A stretch of 64,000 nt of DNA from Nannocystis pusilla (GTDB lineage: Bacteria; Myxococcota_A; Polyangia; Nannocystales; Nannocystaceae): NCBI RefSeq assembly GCF_026626665.1, contig NZ_JAPNKE010000002.1, positions 2,357,204 through 2,421,203 of the forward strand. The letters run 5' to 3'. Each line of letters begins with the position of its first letter. Within the stretch, counting starts at the first letter, position 1. The position numbers were made by a program, and so were the translations under genes. Below are positions 33,199 through 43,202 of the stretch, piece by piece. The notes below the pieces were generated by a model. The model had not been told where the DNA came from and made no database searches. It saw only the letters and a list, made by a program, of their open reading frames with translations.

Positions 33199-34556
33199 AT
33201 GGAGCGCCCCGTCCTCGCCGTCCTCGGCGGCAGCTTCGATCCGCCGCACCTCGGGCACGCGCTGATCCCGACTTACTTGCTGGCGCGCGGGCTCGCCGAT
33301 CGCGTGCTGGTGGCGCCGTGCTGGTCGCACCCGTTCGCCAAGCAGATGATGCCGTTCGCCGATCGCCTGGCGCTGACGCGGCTGGCGATGGCGGCCCAGG
33401 CCGAGACGGTGGAGGTGAGCGACGTCGAGGCGAGGCTGGCGGCCCGCCGCGGCGGCGAGGGGCCGAGCTACAGCTACGACCTGCTGCGCGCGGTGGCGGA
33501 GGAGCACCCGGCTTCGCGGTGCGGCTGGTGGTCGGCTCGGACATCGTCGTGCGCGGAGAGCTGCAGCGCTGGCACCGGGCGGCCGAGATCGCGGCGGAGT
33601 TCTCGCCGATCGTGGTGCCGCGGGTCGGGTTCGCCGACGCGGAGGACTGCGCGCTGCCGGAGATCAGCAGCACCGCGGTGCGCGCGTGGCTGGCGGCCGG
33701 CGACGATTCCGCGGCGCAGGAGGCCCTGACGATGGCGGTCCCGGCTGCCGTGCTGCGCCGGCTCCGCGCCGGCCGGGTCGGCCACGTGTGGCTGCTGGGG
33801 CGCGGCAACGTGTCGGCTCACGCCGAGCCGTGGCTGCGCGAGCGCGGGTGGTCGACGGCGATCGGGTCGGCGCGCGGGCTGGTCGAAGGGACATGTGAGC
33901 TGCCCGAAGGGACACCCGACGCGATCTGGCTGCTGGGACAGGATGGCCGGCTGAGCGCGATGGCGGCGGCGCTGGTGGCCCGCGGGGCGCCGCGGGTGCC
34001 GGTGCTGCACGCTGCCGGGGCCGTGGTGGCGCGCGTGGGGCTGGCGGCGGCGGCGGCGGCGGGCCATCCGGTCGGGACGCTGCACCCGATCTGCAGCCTG
34101 CGGCGGGAGCGGCCGCAGAGCCGCCTGGGGTCGTGCGTGTTCGGCCTGGAAGGCGACCCGGAGGCGCGCGCGGTGGCGCTGCGCTGGCTCGGGACGCAGC
34201 GCCACCTCGACCTGCAAGGGCTCGACGCGGAGCAACGCACGCGCTACCACGCCGCGTGCGCGCTGGCGGGCAATCACCTGGCGGTGCTGGGCGAGCGCGC
34301 GACGGAGACGATGCGCTCGCTGGGGCTGCCCGGGGCGATCGCCAGCGAGGCGATCGGGGAGCTGCTCCGCTCGGCGCTCGAGAACCTGCTGGCGCTCGGG
34401 GTTCCCCGCGGAGTGTCGGGACCGGCGGCCCGCGGGGACCTGGGGGCGCTGGCGCGGCACGAGGCGGCCCTCGAAGGGGCAGCGTCGGCGCTGTACCGGA
34501 TGCTCAGCGGGCAGCTGGTCGAGCTGCTGCAGGCCGGGCAGGGCGAGCCGCGCTAG
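33199..34556 (+). CDS. nadD: NadD (nicotinate-nucleotide adenylyltransferase) fused to Rossmann/DUF2520 domain
   Basis: ATG 33199 gives 'VLAVLGGSFDPPHLGHALIP', the nucleotidyltransferase GSFxPxHxGH motif. The NadD domain ends with 'LPEISSTAVRAWLA', matching the family ISSTxxR signature. One base is lost near 33513. With no stop between, a second domain begins at 'VGHVWLLGRGNVSAHAEPWL' (Rossmann-like). It runs through 'HPICSLR', 'GSCVFGLEGDPEARAVALRW' and 'GVSGPAARGDLGALARHEAA', the DUF2520 pattern. NadD makes deamido-NAD from NaMN and ATP. DUF2520 proteins are predicted NAD(P)-dependent enzymes. The fused arrangement is unusual. Confidence 0.85.
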
Positions 34557-34656
34557 CGAAGGTTCGCGGCGGCGCGAGCACGAGCCGCGCGAAGACGTGA
34601 GGAGCGACGGGTCGACGACGAGGTCGGCGAGGAGAGCGCCGCCGAGGCGGCGGTCT

Positions 34657-34741
34657 GTCTTTTGAGACATGTTTTAAAGAGCATGATGTCTCGGACATGG
34701 TTATTAGGGCATGTCCTAATCGACATGCCTTGAAGGCCATG
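34657..34741. repeat. Five-unit ACATGT-family array
   Basis: It includes the perfect hairpin GGCATGTC-CTAATC-GACATGCC (34708-34729). It also has GTCT-TTTG-AGAC with ACATGT (34656-34673) and GACATGCC...GGCCATGTC running into the stop codon of the next gene. It lies between convergent 3'-ends. Confidence 0.85.
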
Positions 34742-35959
34742 TCACGGCACGCCGACCGAGCTGAGGGCGAAGCCGGTCATGTCGCTGTAGGTGTAGGCGC
34801 CGACGAGGCCGCCGATCGTCTCGAAGCTGCCGTCGGCCGGATCGAGGCGGTAGGCCTCCGAGCCCTGCGACACGCCCCAGACGTAGCCGTAGAAGTCGAC
34901 GCTGATGCCGTGGATGTGCTGCGGCAGGGCGTAGGTGTGCTCGATCGCCAGGGTCGTGGTGTCGATGGCGACGATGCCGCCCGGGGTGGCCTTGTAGAGG
35001 GTGCCGTGGCCGTCCTCCATGCAGCCGCCGTACTCGCCGGCGAGGACGCGCTGCCAGGTCTCGGTCGCGGGATCGAAGCGCGAGGCGTTGCCGGAGCAGG
35101 TCCACACGTAGCCCTGCGAGTCGACGGTGATGCCGTAGGCGCCGACCTCGAGGTCCCAGCTCTTGTGCTCGAGGGTGTCGTAGTCGACGAAGTGCAGCTT
35201 GGCCTGGCCGACCTGCGAGCCCCAAAAGTTGCCGTGCGCGTCGACGGCCCCGCCGTAGATGCCGTAGCTGTCGACGTAGGCGTCGTCGATGGTGACCTTG
35301 GCTTCGACGGCGCCGGTGTCGCCGTCGAGGCGGAGGATGTCGATCACGCCCGGGGTGTTCATGCCGGCGGTCCACAGCTTCTGCTCGCGGAAGCTGCAGG
35401 TGTCCGGGTCGAACACGCCCTGCGTCCAGGCGACCGGGCGCTGGCTGACGTAGGTCATCGGCGTGTACCAGGCGATGCACTCCTCGACGCCCCACGGCAG
35501 AAAATCGGGGCCGTCGGCGGTCTGGATCCCGGGCATCCCGTTGCTCTCGGCGCAGCGCTCGGGCAAGGCGTGGATCTTGGTGATGCCGCCGTTGCGGTTG
35601 GCGACGGCGACGTCGCCCGACAGGTTGACGGAGGTGCGCGAGGGGTTGCCCGCGGCGTCGGGACGCACGACGTAGCGGCCGCGCTCTTTGAGCGAGACCG
35701 TGTCGATCTTCGAGACCGTGCCCTGAGTGCTGTTGGCGATCCAGATGTACGAGAGGCCGAGGTCGCCGTTGTGCAGGCCGCAGTCGACGTCGCCGACGTC
35801 GAGCATGCCGAGGTCGAAGCGCATGGCCTCGGTCGGAATGACGGTGATGCCGACCTCGCTCGAAGCCGTGCTGCTGGTGCGGCCGTCGCTGCCGACGTCC
35901 TGGACGTCGTCCGCGCCGCAGCCGAGGAGCAATCCGCACGCCGCGAGCTCGCGTCGCAT
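34742..35959 (-). CDS. Beta-propeller lipoprotein (NHL/Vgb-like)
   Basis: ATG 35959 starts 'MRRELAACGLLLGCGADD', a very short lipoprotein signal with lipobox LLGC. Six or so blade-like repeats follow ('GNFWGSQVGQAKLHFVDYDT', 'GYVWTCSGNASRFDPATETW', 'GYVWGVSQGSEAYRLDPADG'), resembling streptogramin-lyase/NHL-type propellers. Paired cysteines suggest disulphides. Exported, probably surface-anchored; ligand unknown. The catalytic His of Vgb lyases cannot be placed confidently. Intact, 405 residues. Confidence 0.82.
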   Translation of the reverse strand: MRRELAACGLLLGCGADDVQDVGSDGRTSSTASSEVGITVIPTEAMRFDLGMLDVGDVDCGLHNGDLGLSYIWIANSTQGTVSKIDTVSLKERGRYVVRPDAAGNPSRTSVNLSGDVAVANRNGGITKIHALPERCAESNGMPGIQTADGPDFLPWGVEECIAWYTPMTYVSQRPVAWTQGVFDPDTCSFREQKLWTAGMNTPGVIDILRLDGDTGAVEAKVTIDDAYVDSYGIYGGAVDAHGNFWGSQVGQAKLHFVDYDTLEHKSWDLEVGAYGITVDSQGYVWTCSGNASRFDPATETWQRVLAGEYGGCMEDGHGTLYKATPGGIVAIDTTTLAIEHTYALPQHIHGISVDFYGYVWGVSQGSEAYRLDPADGSFETIGGLVGAYTYSDMTGFALSSVGVP

Positions 35960-35999
35960 TCCTCCCCAGGATAGCGGCGGCGGCCTCGGCCGGCGCGGT

Positions 36000-37154
36000 T
36001 CAACGGGCCCGGGCCAGCTCGAGGCCGGCGGCGAGCGAGCGCGCGAACGGTGTGTCGTGGGCGTCGAAGCCGATGCCGGCGAGCGCGGTGGCGAGCGCGG
36101 GACCTATGCCGGTGAGGATCGCCCGGGCGCCGAGCAGACGGATCGCCCGCACCAGCCGCAAGAGCCGCTCGGCGCTGTCGCGGTCGCCGGCGACGGTGCC
36201 GGTGAGATCGAGCAAGACGACGGTGACGCGGCGTTCGCCGATGGCGTCGAGGACCCGCGCCTCGAGCTCGGCGGCGCGCTCGCCGTCGAAGGCGCCGATC
36301 AGCGGGACCGCGAGGGTGTGCGCGTCGATGTCGAGGAGCGGCGCGGACAGGCCGAGGATCTCGCGCCGCTGGCGATCGACGAGGGTCAGCGTGCGGTCGA
36401 GCTCCTCGGCGAGGCGTTGATGCCGGGCCGCCTCGACCTCGGCGCCGTGACGCGCTGTCTCGTCGGTCTGGTGGACGAGGGCCATCATCTCGCCGGTGAC
36501 TGCGTCGCGGAGCGGTCGCACCTCCACGCCGTGGAGCCGCTGGCCGCTGGCGGTGGCGACGAGGTGCTCGCGGCGCACGGTCTCGCCGGCGGCCGCGGCG
36601 GCGAGCATGGCCTCGGCCTCGCCGCGGGCGACGAACCACGCCGGCCAGTCGTCGGCGAGGCGCCCGAAGGCCGCGATCGCGGCCGGGTTCTTCATGACGA
36701 TCCGGCCGCCGAACTCGACCAGCGCGACGATCACCGCGGTCACCGTCAGCGCCTGGATCCCGCGCAGCTGGTTCGGGTCGGGGCCCTCGTCGCGCGGGAA
36801 GACGTGGTGCAGGACGCCGATCCGGCCGTCGCCGAGCGCGATCGGGGCGAAGTGGAGCTTGAGCTGCGTCGGCACGCCGCGCGGATAGAGGGTCCACTCG
36901 TCCCACAGCGTGCGGCCCTCGCGGACCGTCTCGACGGCGGCGAAGAGGCGGGTGCGCATGGTGTCGAGGCCGACGTTGAAGTCGCGGGCGAACAGCTCCT
37001 CGCGGCTGTCGGCCCGCCACATCACCAGCCCGGGAGCGTTGACCCAGCGGATCCGCATGTGGTCCGGGTCCAGCACCCAGACCGGGACCGGCGAGTGCCC
37101 CAGGCCCCTGAGCTGCTCGTCGAGGTACGCCGCGTCGAACTCCGCCATCGACAC
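36000..37154 (-). CDS. PAS-STAS regulator (RsbR-like)
   Basis: This 384-residue cytosolic protein has an N-terminal PAS-type segment ('PVPVWVLDPDHMRIRWVNAP'). A second PAS-like segment follows ('IVMKNPAAIAAFGRLADDWP', 'VEVRPLRDAVTGEMMALVHQ'), then a short coiled coil and a C-terminal STAS domain ('VTVVLLDLTGTVAGDRDSAE', 'IRLLGARAILTGIGPAL'). The STAS helix usually has a phosphorylatable Thr/Ser. Here DS in 'DRDSAERLL' is in that position. RsbR relatives sense signals in stressosomes and sigma-factor circuits. No kinase partner is next door. Intact. Confidence 0.85.
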   Translation of the reverse strand: MSMAEFDAAYLDEQLRGLGHSPVPVWVLDPDHMRIRWVNAPGLVMWRADSREELFARDFNVGLDTMRTRLFAAVETVREGRTLWDEWTLYPRGVPTQLKLHFAPIALGDGRIGVLHHVFPRDEGPDPNQLRGIQALTVTAVIVALVEFGGRIVMKNPAAIAAFGRLADDWPAWFVARGEAEAMLAAAAAGETVRREHLVATASGQRLHGVEVRPLRDAVTGEMMALVHQTDETARHGAEVEAARHQRLAEELDRTLTLVDRQRREILGLSAPLLDIDAHTLAVPLIGAFDGERAAELEARVLDAIGERRVTVVLLDLTGTVAGDRDSAERLLRLVRAIRLLGARAILTGIGPALATALAGIGFDAHDTPFARSLAAGLELARAR

Positions 37155-37244
37155 CCGCCACCAGCGTCGCTCATTCGCTGGGGCCGCGCCAGGCCGAGGA
37201 GACGATGTTCAGAGCCTGGATGTCCGCTGCGACCTGTCGGATGA

Positions 37245-37286
37245 GGCAGGTGAAGAAGGACATGTCGCAGAGGACATGCCCCTAAG
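37245..37286. repeat. ACATGT-family pair
   Basis: GGACATGTCGCAGAGGACATGCCCC lies between the nqr operon's 3'-end and the PAS-STAS gene region. Its CATGTC/GACATG arms form a hairpin. Confidence 0.7.
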
Positions 37287-37318
37287 ACCGGCCAGCACCT
37301 CGCGCGAACGGGCGCGGC

Positions 37319-37492
37319 TCAGGCCGCCTGCTTGGTCGAGCAGTCGCGGCGCTGGGCGTCGGTGCAGCCGCAGTTGCCGTTGGCCAGGCCGCCGCACGAG
37401 CCCTTGAGGGCCTTGCCGGCGAAGATGGCGCCGACGGCCATGCCGAGCATGACGGCCCCGAGGACGGCGATGGTGAGCAGGATCGTGGGCAT
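37319..37492 (-). CDS. nqrM: NqrM, Na+-NQR maturation protein
   Basis: ATG 37490-37492 begins 1 nt after the apbE stop. The 57-residue product has one transmembrane helix ('LLTIAVLGAVMLGMAVGAIF') and then 'KGSCGGLANGNCGC' with a later Cys. This is the NqrM (DUF539) layout. In Vibrio, NqrM is needed to deliver the iron held between NqrD and NqrE. It is the last gene of the nqr operon. Confidence 0.85.
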   Translation of the reverse strand: MPTILLTIAVLGAVMLGMAVGAIFAGKALKGSCGGLANGNCGCTDAQRRDCSTKQAA

Positions 37493-37493
37493 G

Positions 37494-38656
37494 TCAGGGA
37501 TTGAGGTTGGCGGACGGAGACCCCGCGCGCAAGGCCGCGAAGGCCGCCGTGGCGCGCGGGGCGAAGCCGGCGCCGTCGCGCACGAGGAACAGGGCCGGCA
37601 GCTCTCGCGCTCGGCGAGGGCGAAGCCGTCTTCGGGGCCGAGGACGTTGAGCGCGGTGGCGTAGGCGTCGGCGAGCGCGGCCGTGCGGTGGATGACCGTG
37701 ACCGAGGCCAGCTTGTGATCGATCGGACGGCCGCTCCGCGGGTCGATGGTGTGCGAGATCCGTCGACCCGCCTCCTCGCGGTAGTTGCGGTAGTCGCCCG
37801 AGGTCGCGAGCGCGGCGTCGCGCAAGGGGACGACCTCCTGCACGACGCGCTCGTCGACGGCGCCGTCGGGGCGCTCGATGCCGAGGCGCCACGGGCCCTC
37901 GGGGCCGTCGCCGCGGGCCCGGAACTCGCCGCCGACGTCGACGAGGTGGCGGCCAAAGCCGAGCTCGACGAGGCGATCGGAGAGGACGTCGGCCGCGTAG
38001 CCCGGGGCGATCGCGGACAGGGTGATCGTGAGGCCGGGCTTGTCCTTGCGCAGCGTGTTTGCGCTGCGGTCGGCGTGCAGCGACTGCCAGCCGACCTGCG
38101 CGCGCAGGGCGGCGAACTGCTCGTCGGTCGGCGGGCTGGCGGTCTTGTCGCGGCCGAAGCCCCAGGCGTCGACGAGCGGGGAGACCGTGACGTCGAACGC
38201 GCCGCCGCTGCGCTCGCTGACCTCGTTCGCTTGCGCGACGACCTCGACGAGCGCGGCCGGGGCGGGGAAGGCGGAGGTGTCGGCGCGGCGGTTGAACTCG
38301 CTTATCGCCGAGTCGTCGCGCCAGGTCGACATCTCTCGATCGATCTGCGCGAGCTCGGCCTCGATCATCGGCAGGATCGGCGCCACGTCGCGGCCCTCGT
38401 GGACGACGGTGACGCGCCAGGTGGTGCCCATCGTCGGGCCCGAGAGCACGTGCACCGGGCCGCTCGCGGGCGCGGCGGCGGGCGCACCCGCGGGCGCACC
38501 CGCGGGCGGGGGAGTGACCTGTCCCGAAGGCCAGAGGCGCCAGGCGCTCAAAGCCACGAAGGTCAAAAGACAGAGCGGGAGCAGGACCTGTGCCCTGCTC
38601 CCGTACTTTTGTTTCAGGCCCGGAGGGCCGTGCAAACCAGTTTGCGGATCCGTCAC
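37494..38656 (-). CDS. apbE: ApbE, FAD:protein FMN transferase
   Basis: GTG 38656 gives a membrane anchor ('AQVLLPLCLLTFVALSAWRL'), a Pro/Ala linker and the ApbE fold: 'GPTMGTTWRVTV', 'DREMSTWRDDSAISEFNR', 'SGGAFDVTVSPLVDAWGFG', 'LSAIAPGYAADVL', 'HLVDVGGEFRARG' and 'SHTIDPRSGRPI'. One base is missing near 37600 and the C-terminus continues in the next frame to 37494. ApbE attaches FMN to threonines of NqrB and NqrC. Both targets are in this operon and have the motif. The N-terminal codons include a GGCCCGGAGGGCC hairpin. Confidence 0.9.
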
Positions 38657-38693
38657 GAGGGGTGGCCCTGCGTGGGTGAGGCGCGAGCGAGGC

Positions 38694-39921
38694 TCAGCCG
38701 CCGAAGTCGTCCATCATGATGTTCTCGGGCTCGACGCCGAGGTCGGTGAGCATCTTGATGACGGCGGCGTTCATCATCGGCGGGCCGCAGATGTAGTACT
38801 CGCAGTCTTCCGGAGCCGGGTGCATCTTGAGGTAGTTCTCGAGCAGCACCTGGTGGATGAAGCCCTTGTAGCCGGTCCAGTTGTCCTCCGGCTTGGCTCG
38901 GACAGCGCGAGGTGCCACTTGAAGTTGGGGAACTCGCGCTGGATGCCGTCGAAGTCCTCGACGTAGAAGGCCTCGCGGAGGCTGCGGGCGCCGTACCAGA
39001 ACGAGACCTTGCGGTCGGTCTTGAGGCGCTTGAACTGGTCGAAGATGTGCGAGCGCATCGGCGCCATGCCGGCGCCGCCGCCGATGAAGACCATCTCGTT
39101 CTTGGTCTCGCGGGCGAAGAACTCGCCGTACGGGCCGGAGATGACGACAGGGTCGCCCGGCTTCCGGCTGAAGATGAACGAGCTCATGATGCCCGGAGGG
39201 GCGTCGGGGACCTTCGGCGGCGGGGTTGCGATCCGGATGTTCAGCATGATGATGCCGTACTCCTCCGGATAGTTCGCCATCGAGTAGGCGCGCTCGACCG
39301 TCTCGGTGCAGTTCGAGACGTAGCGCCACAAGTTGTACTTGTCCCACTCGTCCCGGTACTTCTCCTCGATGATCATGTCCTTGTAGTTCGCGACGTGCGG
39401 CGGGCACTCGATCTGGATGTAGCCGCCGGCGCGGAACGGGACGACCTCACCGGGCGGGAGCTCGATGACGAACTCCTTGATGAAGGTGGCGACGCCGTTG
39501 TTCGAGCGGACCTTGCAGGTCCACTTCTTGATCTCGAAGATCTCGTGCGGCAGCTCGATCTCCATGTCGCCCTTGACCTTGACCTGACACGACAGCCGGC
39601 AGCCCTCGCGAGCCTCGCCCTTGCTGATGTGACCGGCCTCGGTCGGGACCATGGAGCCGCCGCCGCTGTGGACCTTCACCTTGCACACGCCGCAGCTGCC
39701 TTGCCGCCGCAGGCCGAGGGGATGAAGATCTTCTGGTTGGCGAGGGTGTTGAGCAGCGTGCTGCCGGCGGGGACCCGCATCGCCAGGGTGGGGTCGCCGT
39801 TGATGCCGATCGTGACGGCCTCGGTGTTGACCAGCTTCGCCTTGGCGGCGAGCAGGATGAACACCAGGGCCAGGATCACGAACGTGAACATGGCCACGCC
39901 GAGGATGATGATGGTGGTCAT
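38694..39921 (-). CDS. nqrF: NqrF, NADH-oxidising subunit of Na+-NQR (two frameshifts)
   Basis: The protein has an N-terminal helix ('[20 protein letters not shown]'), then a 2Fe-2S ferredoxin domain with C-x5-C-x2-C...C. One G is missing at about 39697, where CGGKGSCGVC should be encoded. The ferredoxin-reductase domain follows, with FAD-binding '[11 protein letters not shown]' and NADH-binding '[18 protein letters not shown]' and '[13 protein letters not shown]', and the end '...[10 protein letters not shown]'. A second lost base lies near 38893 ('[15 protein letters not shown]' when repaired). Electrons enter the complex here: NADH to FAD to 2Fe-2S. Confidence 0.92.
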
Positions 39922-39943
39922 AAGGTGGGTGCTCCTCCGCGGG

Positions 39944-40560
39944 TCAGAGCTGGATGCCCGAGAAGGCGAGGAAGCCGATCGCCATCAGGCCGGTGAGGAT
40001 GAACGCGATGCCGAGGCCGCGCAGACCCTCGGGGACGTTGCTGTAGCGCATCTTCTCGCGCAGGGCGGCGAGCGCGACGATCGCCATCGCCCAGCCGATG
40101 CCCGAGCCGATGCCGAACACGGCGGCCTCGCCGAGGCTGTACTCGCGCTGCTCCATGAACAGCGAGGCGCCGAGGATGGCGCAGTTGACCGCGATGAGCG
40201 GCAGGAACACGCCCAGCGCGTTGTAGAGGGCCGGGGCGTAGCGGTCGACCGCCATCTCGACGACCTGGACGACGGCCGCGATGGTGCCGATCTGGACCAG
40301 GAAGCTCAGGAAGCTGAGGTCGACGGTGGCGAACTCGGGGCTGATCCACACCAGCGCGCCCTCCTGAGGAGGGACACGATGATGATCTGGTTGAGCGGCA
40401 CGCACACGGCGAGCACGAAGATGACCGCGGCGCCGAGGCCGATCGCCGTCTCGACCTTCTTCGACACGGCGAGGAACGAGCACATGCCCAGGAAGAACGC
40501 CAGGGCCATGTTCTCGACGAAGATCGACTTCGTCAGGAGGCTCAAGTAGTGCTCGAGCAT
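39944..40560 (-). CDS. nqrE: NqrE, membrane subunit of Na+-NQR (one frameshift)
   Basis: ATG 40560, 4 nt after nqrD, gives '[20 protein letters not shown]' and six predicted helices. The first cysteine of the NqrD/E iron site is in '[14 protein letters not shown]'; the second is in '[14 protein letters not shown]'. One base is lost near 40365; repaired it reads '[20 protein letters not shown]'. Normal length (~205 aa). Forms an inverted pair with NqrD around the iron centre. Confidence 0.92.
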
Positions 40561-40564
40561 GGGG

Positions 40565-41188
40565 TCACTCCTTCTCCATCTGCGCCGGCTTGACGGTGCG
40601 GATGATCCAGATCATGCAGCCGATCAGGAAGAACGCCGAAGGCGCCATGACCATCAGGCCGTTGGTAGTGTACCAGCCGCCGTCGTTGACGGTCTTGAAG
40701 ATCTCGACGCCGAACAGCTTGCCCGAGCCGAACAGCTCGCGGATGAAGCCGATGACGAGCAGCACCATGCTGTACCCGAGGCCGTTGCCGATGCCGTCGA
40801 GGAAGCTGATGCCCGGCTTGTTGGCCATCGCGTAGGCCTCGGCGCGGCCCATGACGATGCAGTTGGTGATGATCAGGCCGACGAACACGCTGAGCTGCTT
40901 GCTCACGTCGTAGACGAAGGCCTTGAGCACCTGGTCGGTGATGATGACGAGCGAGGCGATGATCGTCAGCTGGACGATGATGCGGATGCTCGACGGGATG
41001 TAGTTCCGGATCGAGCTGATCGCCAGGTTGCTGAACGCGGTGACGGTGGTCAGCGCGATCGACATGACGAAGGCCGTCTCGAGCTTGGTCGTGACCGCCA
41101 GCGCCGAGCAGATGCCGAGCACCTGCAGGGCGATCGGGTTGTTGTTGAACAGCGGGTCGAAGAGGACGCCCTTGGTCTGCTTGTCCAT
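40565..41188 (-). CDS. nqrD: NqrD, membrane subunit of Na+-NQR
   Basis: Intact 207-residue protein starting '[20 protein letters not shown]' with six helices. The conserved cysteines are in '[20 protein letters not shown]' and '[19 protein letters not shown]', matching the NqrD half of the NqrD/NqrE iron site. It starts 3 nt after nqrC. Confidence 0.95.
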   Translation of the reverse strand: MDKQTKGVLFDPLFNNNPIALQVLGICSALAVTTKLETAFVMSIALTTVTAFSNLAISSIRNYIPSSIRIIVQLTIIASLVIITDQVLKAFVYDVSKQLSVFVGLIITNCIVMGRAEAYAMANKPGISFLDGIGNGLGYSMVLLVIGFIRELFGSGKLFGVEIFKTVNDGGWYTTNGLMVMAPSAFFLIGCMIWIIRTVKPAQMEKE

Positions 41189-41191
41189 GAC

Positions 41192-41977
41192 TTACTTGCC
41201 CCCCGCCGCCTTGAAGTGTTGGATGTAGGGACCGAAGCCGTCGGGGCCGAACCAGAACTTGACGAGGTTCGAGACGCCGTTGCTGGTGATGGTCGCGCCG
41301 GACAGGCCGTCGACGCGGTACGGGTCGCTGGCCGCCGGGCCGGCCTTGCCCTTGACGATAGCGATCTGCGGCTCGCCCTTGTCGCCGTAGATCTTGCGGC
41401 CGGGCCACAGGGCCTTCCACTTGGGGTTGTCGACCTCGCCGCCGAGGCCGGGGGTCTCGCCGTGCTGGTAGAAGGTGATGCCCTTGACGGTGTTGGCGTC
41501 CTTGGCGTCGACGGCGATGAAGCCGTACAGCGTCGACCACAGGCCGTAGCCCTCGATCGGGAAGATCAGAGTGTCGACGGCGCCGCCCTTGACGACCTTG
41601 TAGACCAGCGCGTTGTTGGGCAGGCGCAGGACCTTGGCGGCGTTCGCCGGGGCCTCGTGGCTCTGCGCCGGGTCCTTCTGGGCCTTGCGCTGGTCGAAGC
41701 CGGCCGGGTCGACGCCCTGAGCCGCGACGCCGCCCTTGAGGTCGACGACCTCGGGCTTGATGTTGTCGGCGAAGCGCTTCTTGACCTCGTCAGGCTTGAG
41801 CGTCTCGCCTTCCTGCATCAGGCCGGCGACCGCGAGGACCTGCTTCTGCTGGTCGAGCTTCTTGTTCTCGGCCTGGCGGTCGGCCAGCGCGACCGCGGCG
41901 CTGGCGATGCCGACCCCGCAGACGACGCAGACCAATGCGGCGAAGCCGATGGTGTAGCCGGTACTATGCTGCGCCAT
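41192..41977 (-). CDS. nqrC: NqrC, FMN-binding subunit of Na+-NQR
   Basis: ATG 41975-41977 is preceded by AAGGAGG at 10 nt. A single N-terminal helix ('[20 protein letters not shown]') holds a periplasmic FMN-binding domain. The flavinylation motif is '[13 protein letters not shown]', in which ApbE esterifies FMN to the Thr of SGAT. Intact, 261 residues. The start overlaps the inferred end of nqrB. Confidence 0.95.
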   Translation of the reverse strand: MAQHSTGYTIGFAALVCVVCGVGIASAAVALADRQAENKKLDQQKQVLAVAGLMQEGETLKPDEVKKRFADNIKPEVVDLKGGVAAQGVDPAGFDQRKAQKDPAQSHEAPANAAKVLRLPNNALVYKVVKGGAVDTLIFPIEGYGLWSTLYGFIAVDAKDANTVKGITFYQHGETPGLGGEVDNPKWKALWPGRKIYGDKGEPQIAIVKGKAGPAASDPYRVDGLSGATITSNGVSNLVKFWFGPDGFGPYIQHFKAAGGK

Positions 41978-43197
41978 GACGAGCGAGCCTCCTTGATGTT
42001 GGCCTGGACGAAGAAGTGGTCGATGAGCGGGGCGAACATGTTCATGAACAGGATCGCCAGCATCATGCCCTCGGGGTAGGCGGGGTTCACGACCCGCACC
42101 AGGACGACGAGGACGCCGATGCCGAAGCCGTAGATCAGCTTGCCGATGTCGGTGAAGGCCGACGAGACCGGGTCGGTGGCCATGAACACCATGCCGAAGG
42201 CCCAGCCGCCGAGCACGACGTGCCACTCGAACGGCAGGTTGAACATGGCGTTGGTCTGGCTGCCGATGGCGTTGAACAGGCTCGACATGGCGAGCGTGCC
42301 GAGCACGACGCCGAGCATGGTGCGCCATGAGCCGACCCGGGTGAGGATGAGGATCGCGGCCCCGATCAGACAGGCCAGCGTCGAGGTCTCACCCATCGAT
42401 CCGGGGATGAAGCCGAGGAAGCTGTCCCACCAGGTCGCGGTCCAGCCGCCGGTCTGGTTCATCACCACGCCGGGGTCGACCGCGGCGCGCGCCAGCGCGG
42501 TGGCGCCGGAGACGCCTTGCGGCAGAGCAGTGAGGTTGGCGGCCACCCACGGCTGGTCGCCCGAGATCTGGGCCGGGTAGGCGAAGAACAGGAACGCGCG
42601 GGCGGTCAGCGCCGGGTTCAGCACGTTCATGCCGGTGCCACCGAAGACCTCCTTGCCGATGACGACGCCGAAGGCGATGCCGAGCGCGACCTGCCACAGC
42701 GGGATGGTCGGCGGCAAGGTCAGCGGGAACAGCAGGCCGGTGACGAGGAAGCCCTCGTTGATCTCGTGCTTGCGGACGACCGAGAAGATCGCCTCGCAGT
42801 TGCCGCCGATCGCCATCGTGATGGCGTAGACCGGGAGGAAGTAGATGGCGCCGTGGAGGAAGCAGGCGAGGATGCTGGCCGGGTCGAAGCCGAGGCCGAA
42901 CATCTGGTAGAGCGCGGTCTGCCAGTTGTCGAGCGGCGCGGCGCCCTTGGCGATCATCAGGTGCGCCTGCAGGCCGGTGTTGTACATCGCGAACAACACG
43001 CACGGGAGCAGCGCGATGACGACGGTGGTCATCATGCGCTTGAGATCGAGGGCGTCGCGGACGTGGGAGTCGCGCTTGGCGACGTCCGGGGGCGTGTAGA
43101 GGAAGGTGTCCGCCGCCTCGTAGAGGGGGTACAGCTTCTCGTGCTTGCCGCCCTTCTCGAAGGAGTGGGCGAGCTTGTCGAGCATCTTTCGCAACAT
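41964..43197 (-). CDS. nqrB: NqrB, sodium-translocating subunit of Na+-NQR
   Basis: ATG 43197 ('[20 protein letters not shown]') begins a ten-helix membrane protein. It has the covalent-FMN motif '[10 protein letters not shown]' and '[20 protein letters not shown]' near the sodium and quinone region. The uninterrupted frame runs to 41818, 160 nt into nqrC, with nonsense-like sequence after 'FFVQANIK'. Shifting frame at about 41990 gives 'RRLARHGAA' and a stop at 41964-41966, overlapping nqrC by 14 nt. I take that as the real end. Normal length (~410 aa). Confidence 0.9.
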
Positions 43198-43202
43198 CTG
43201 CG

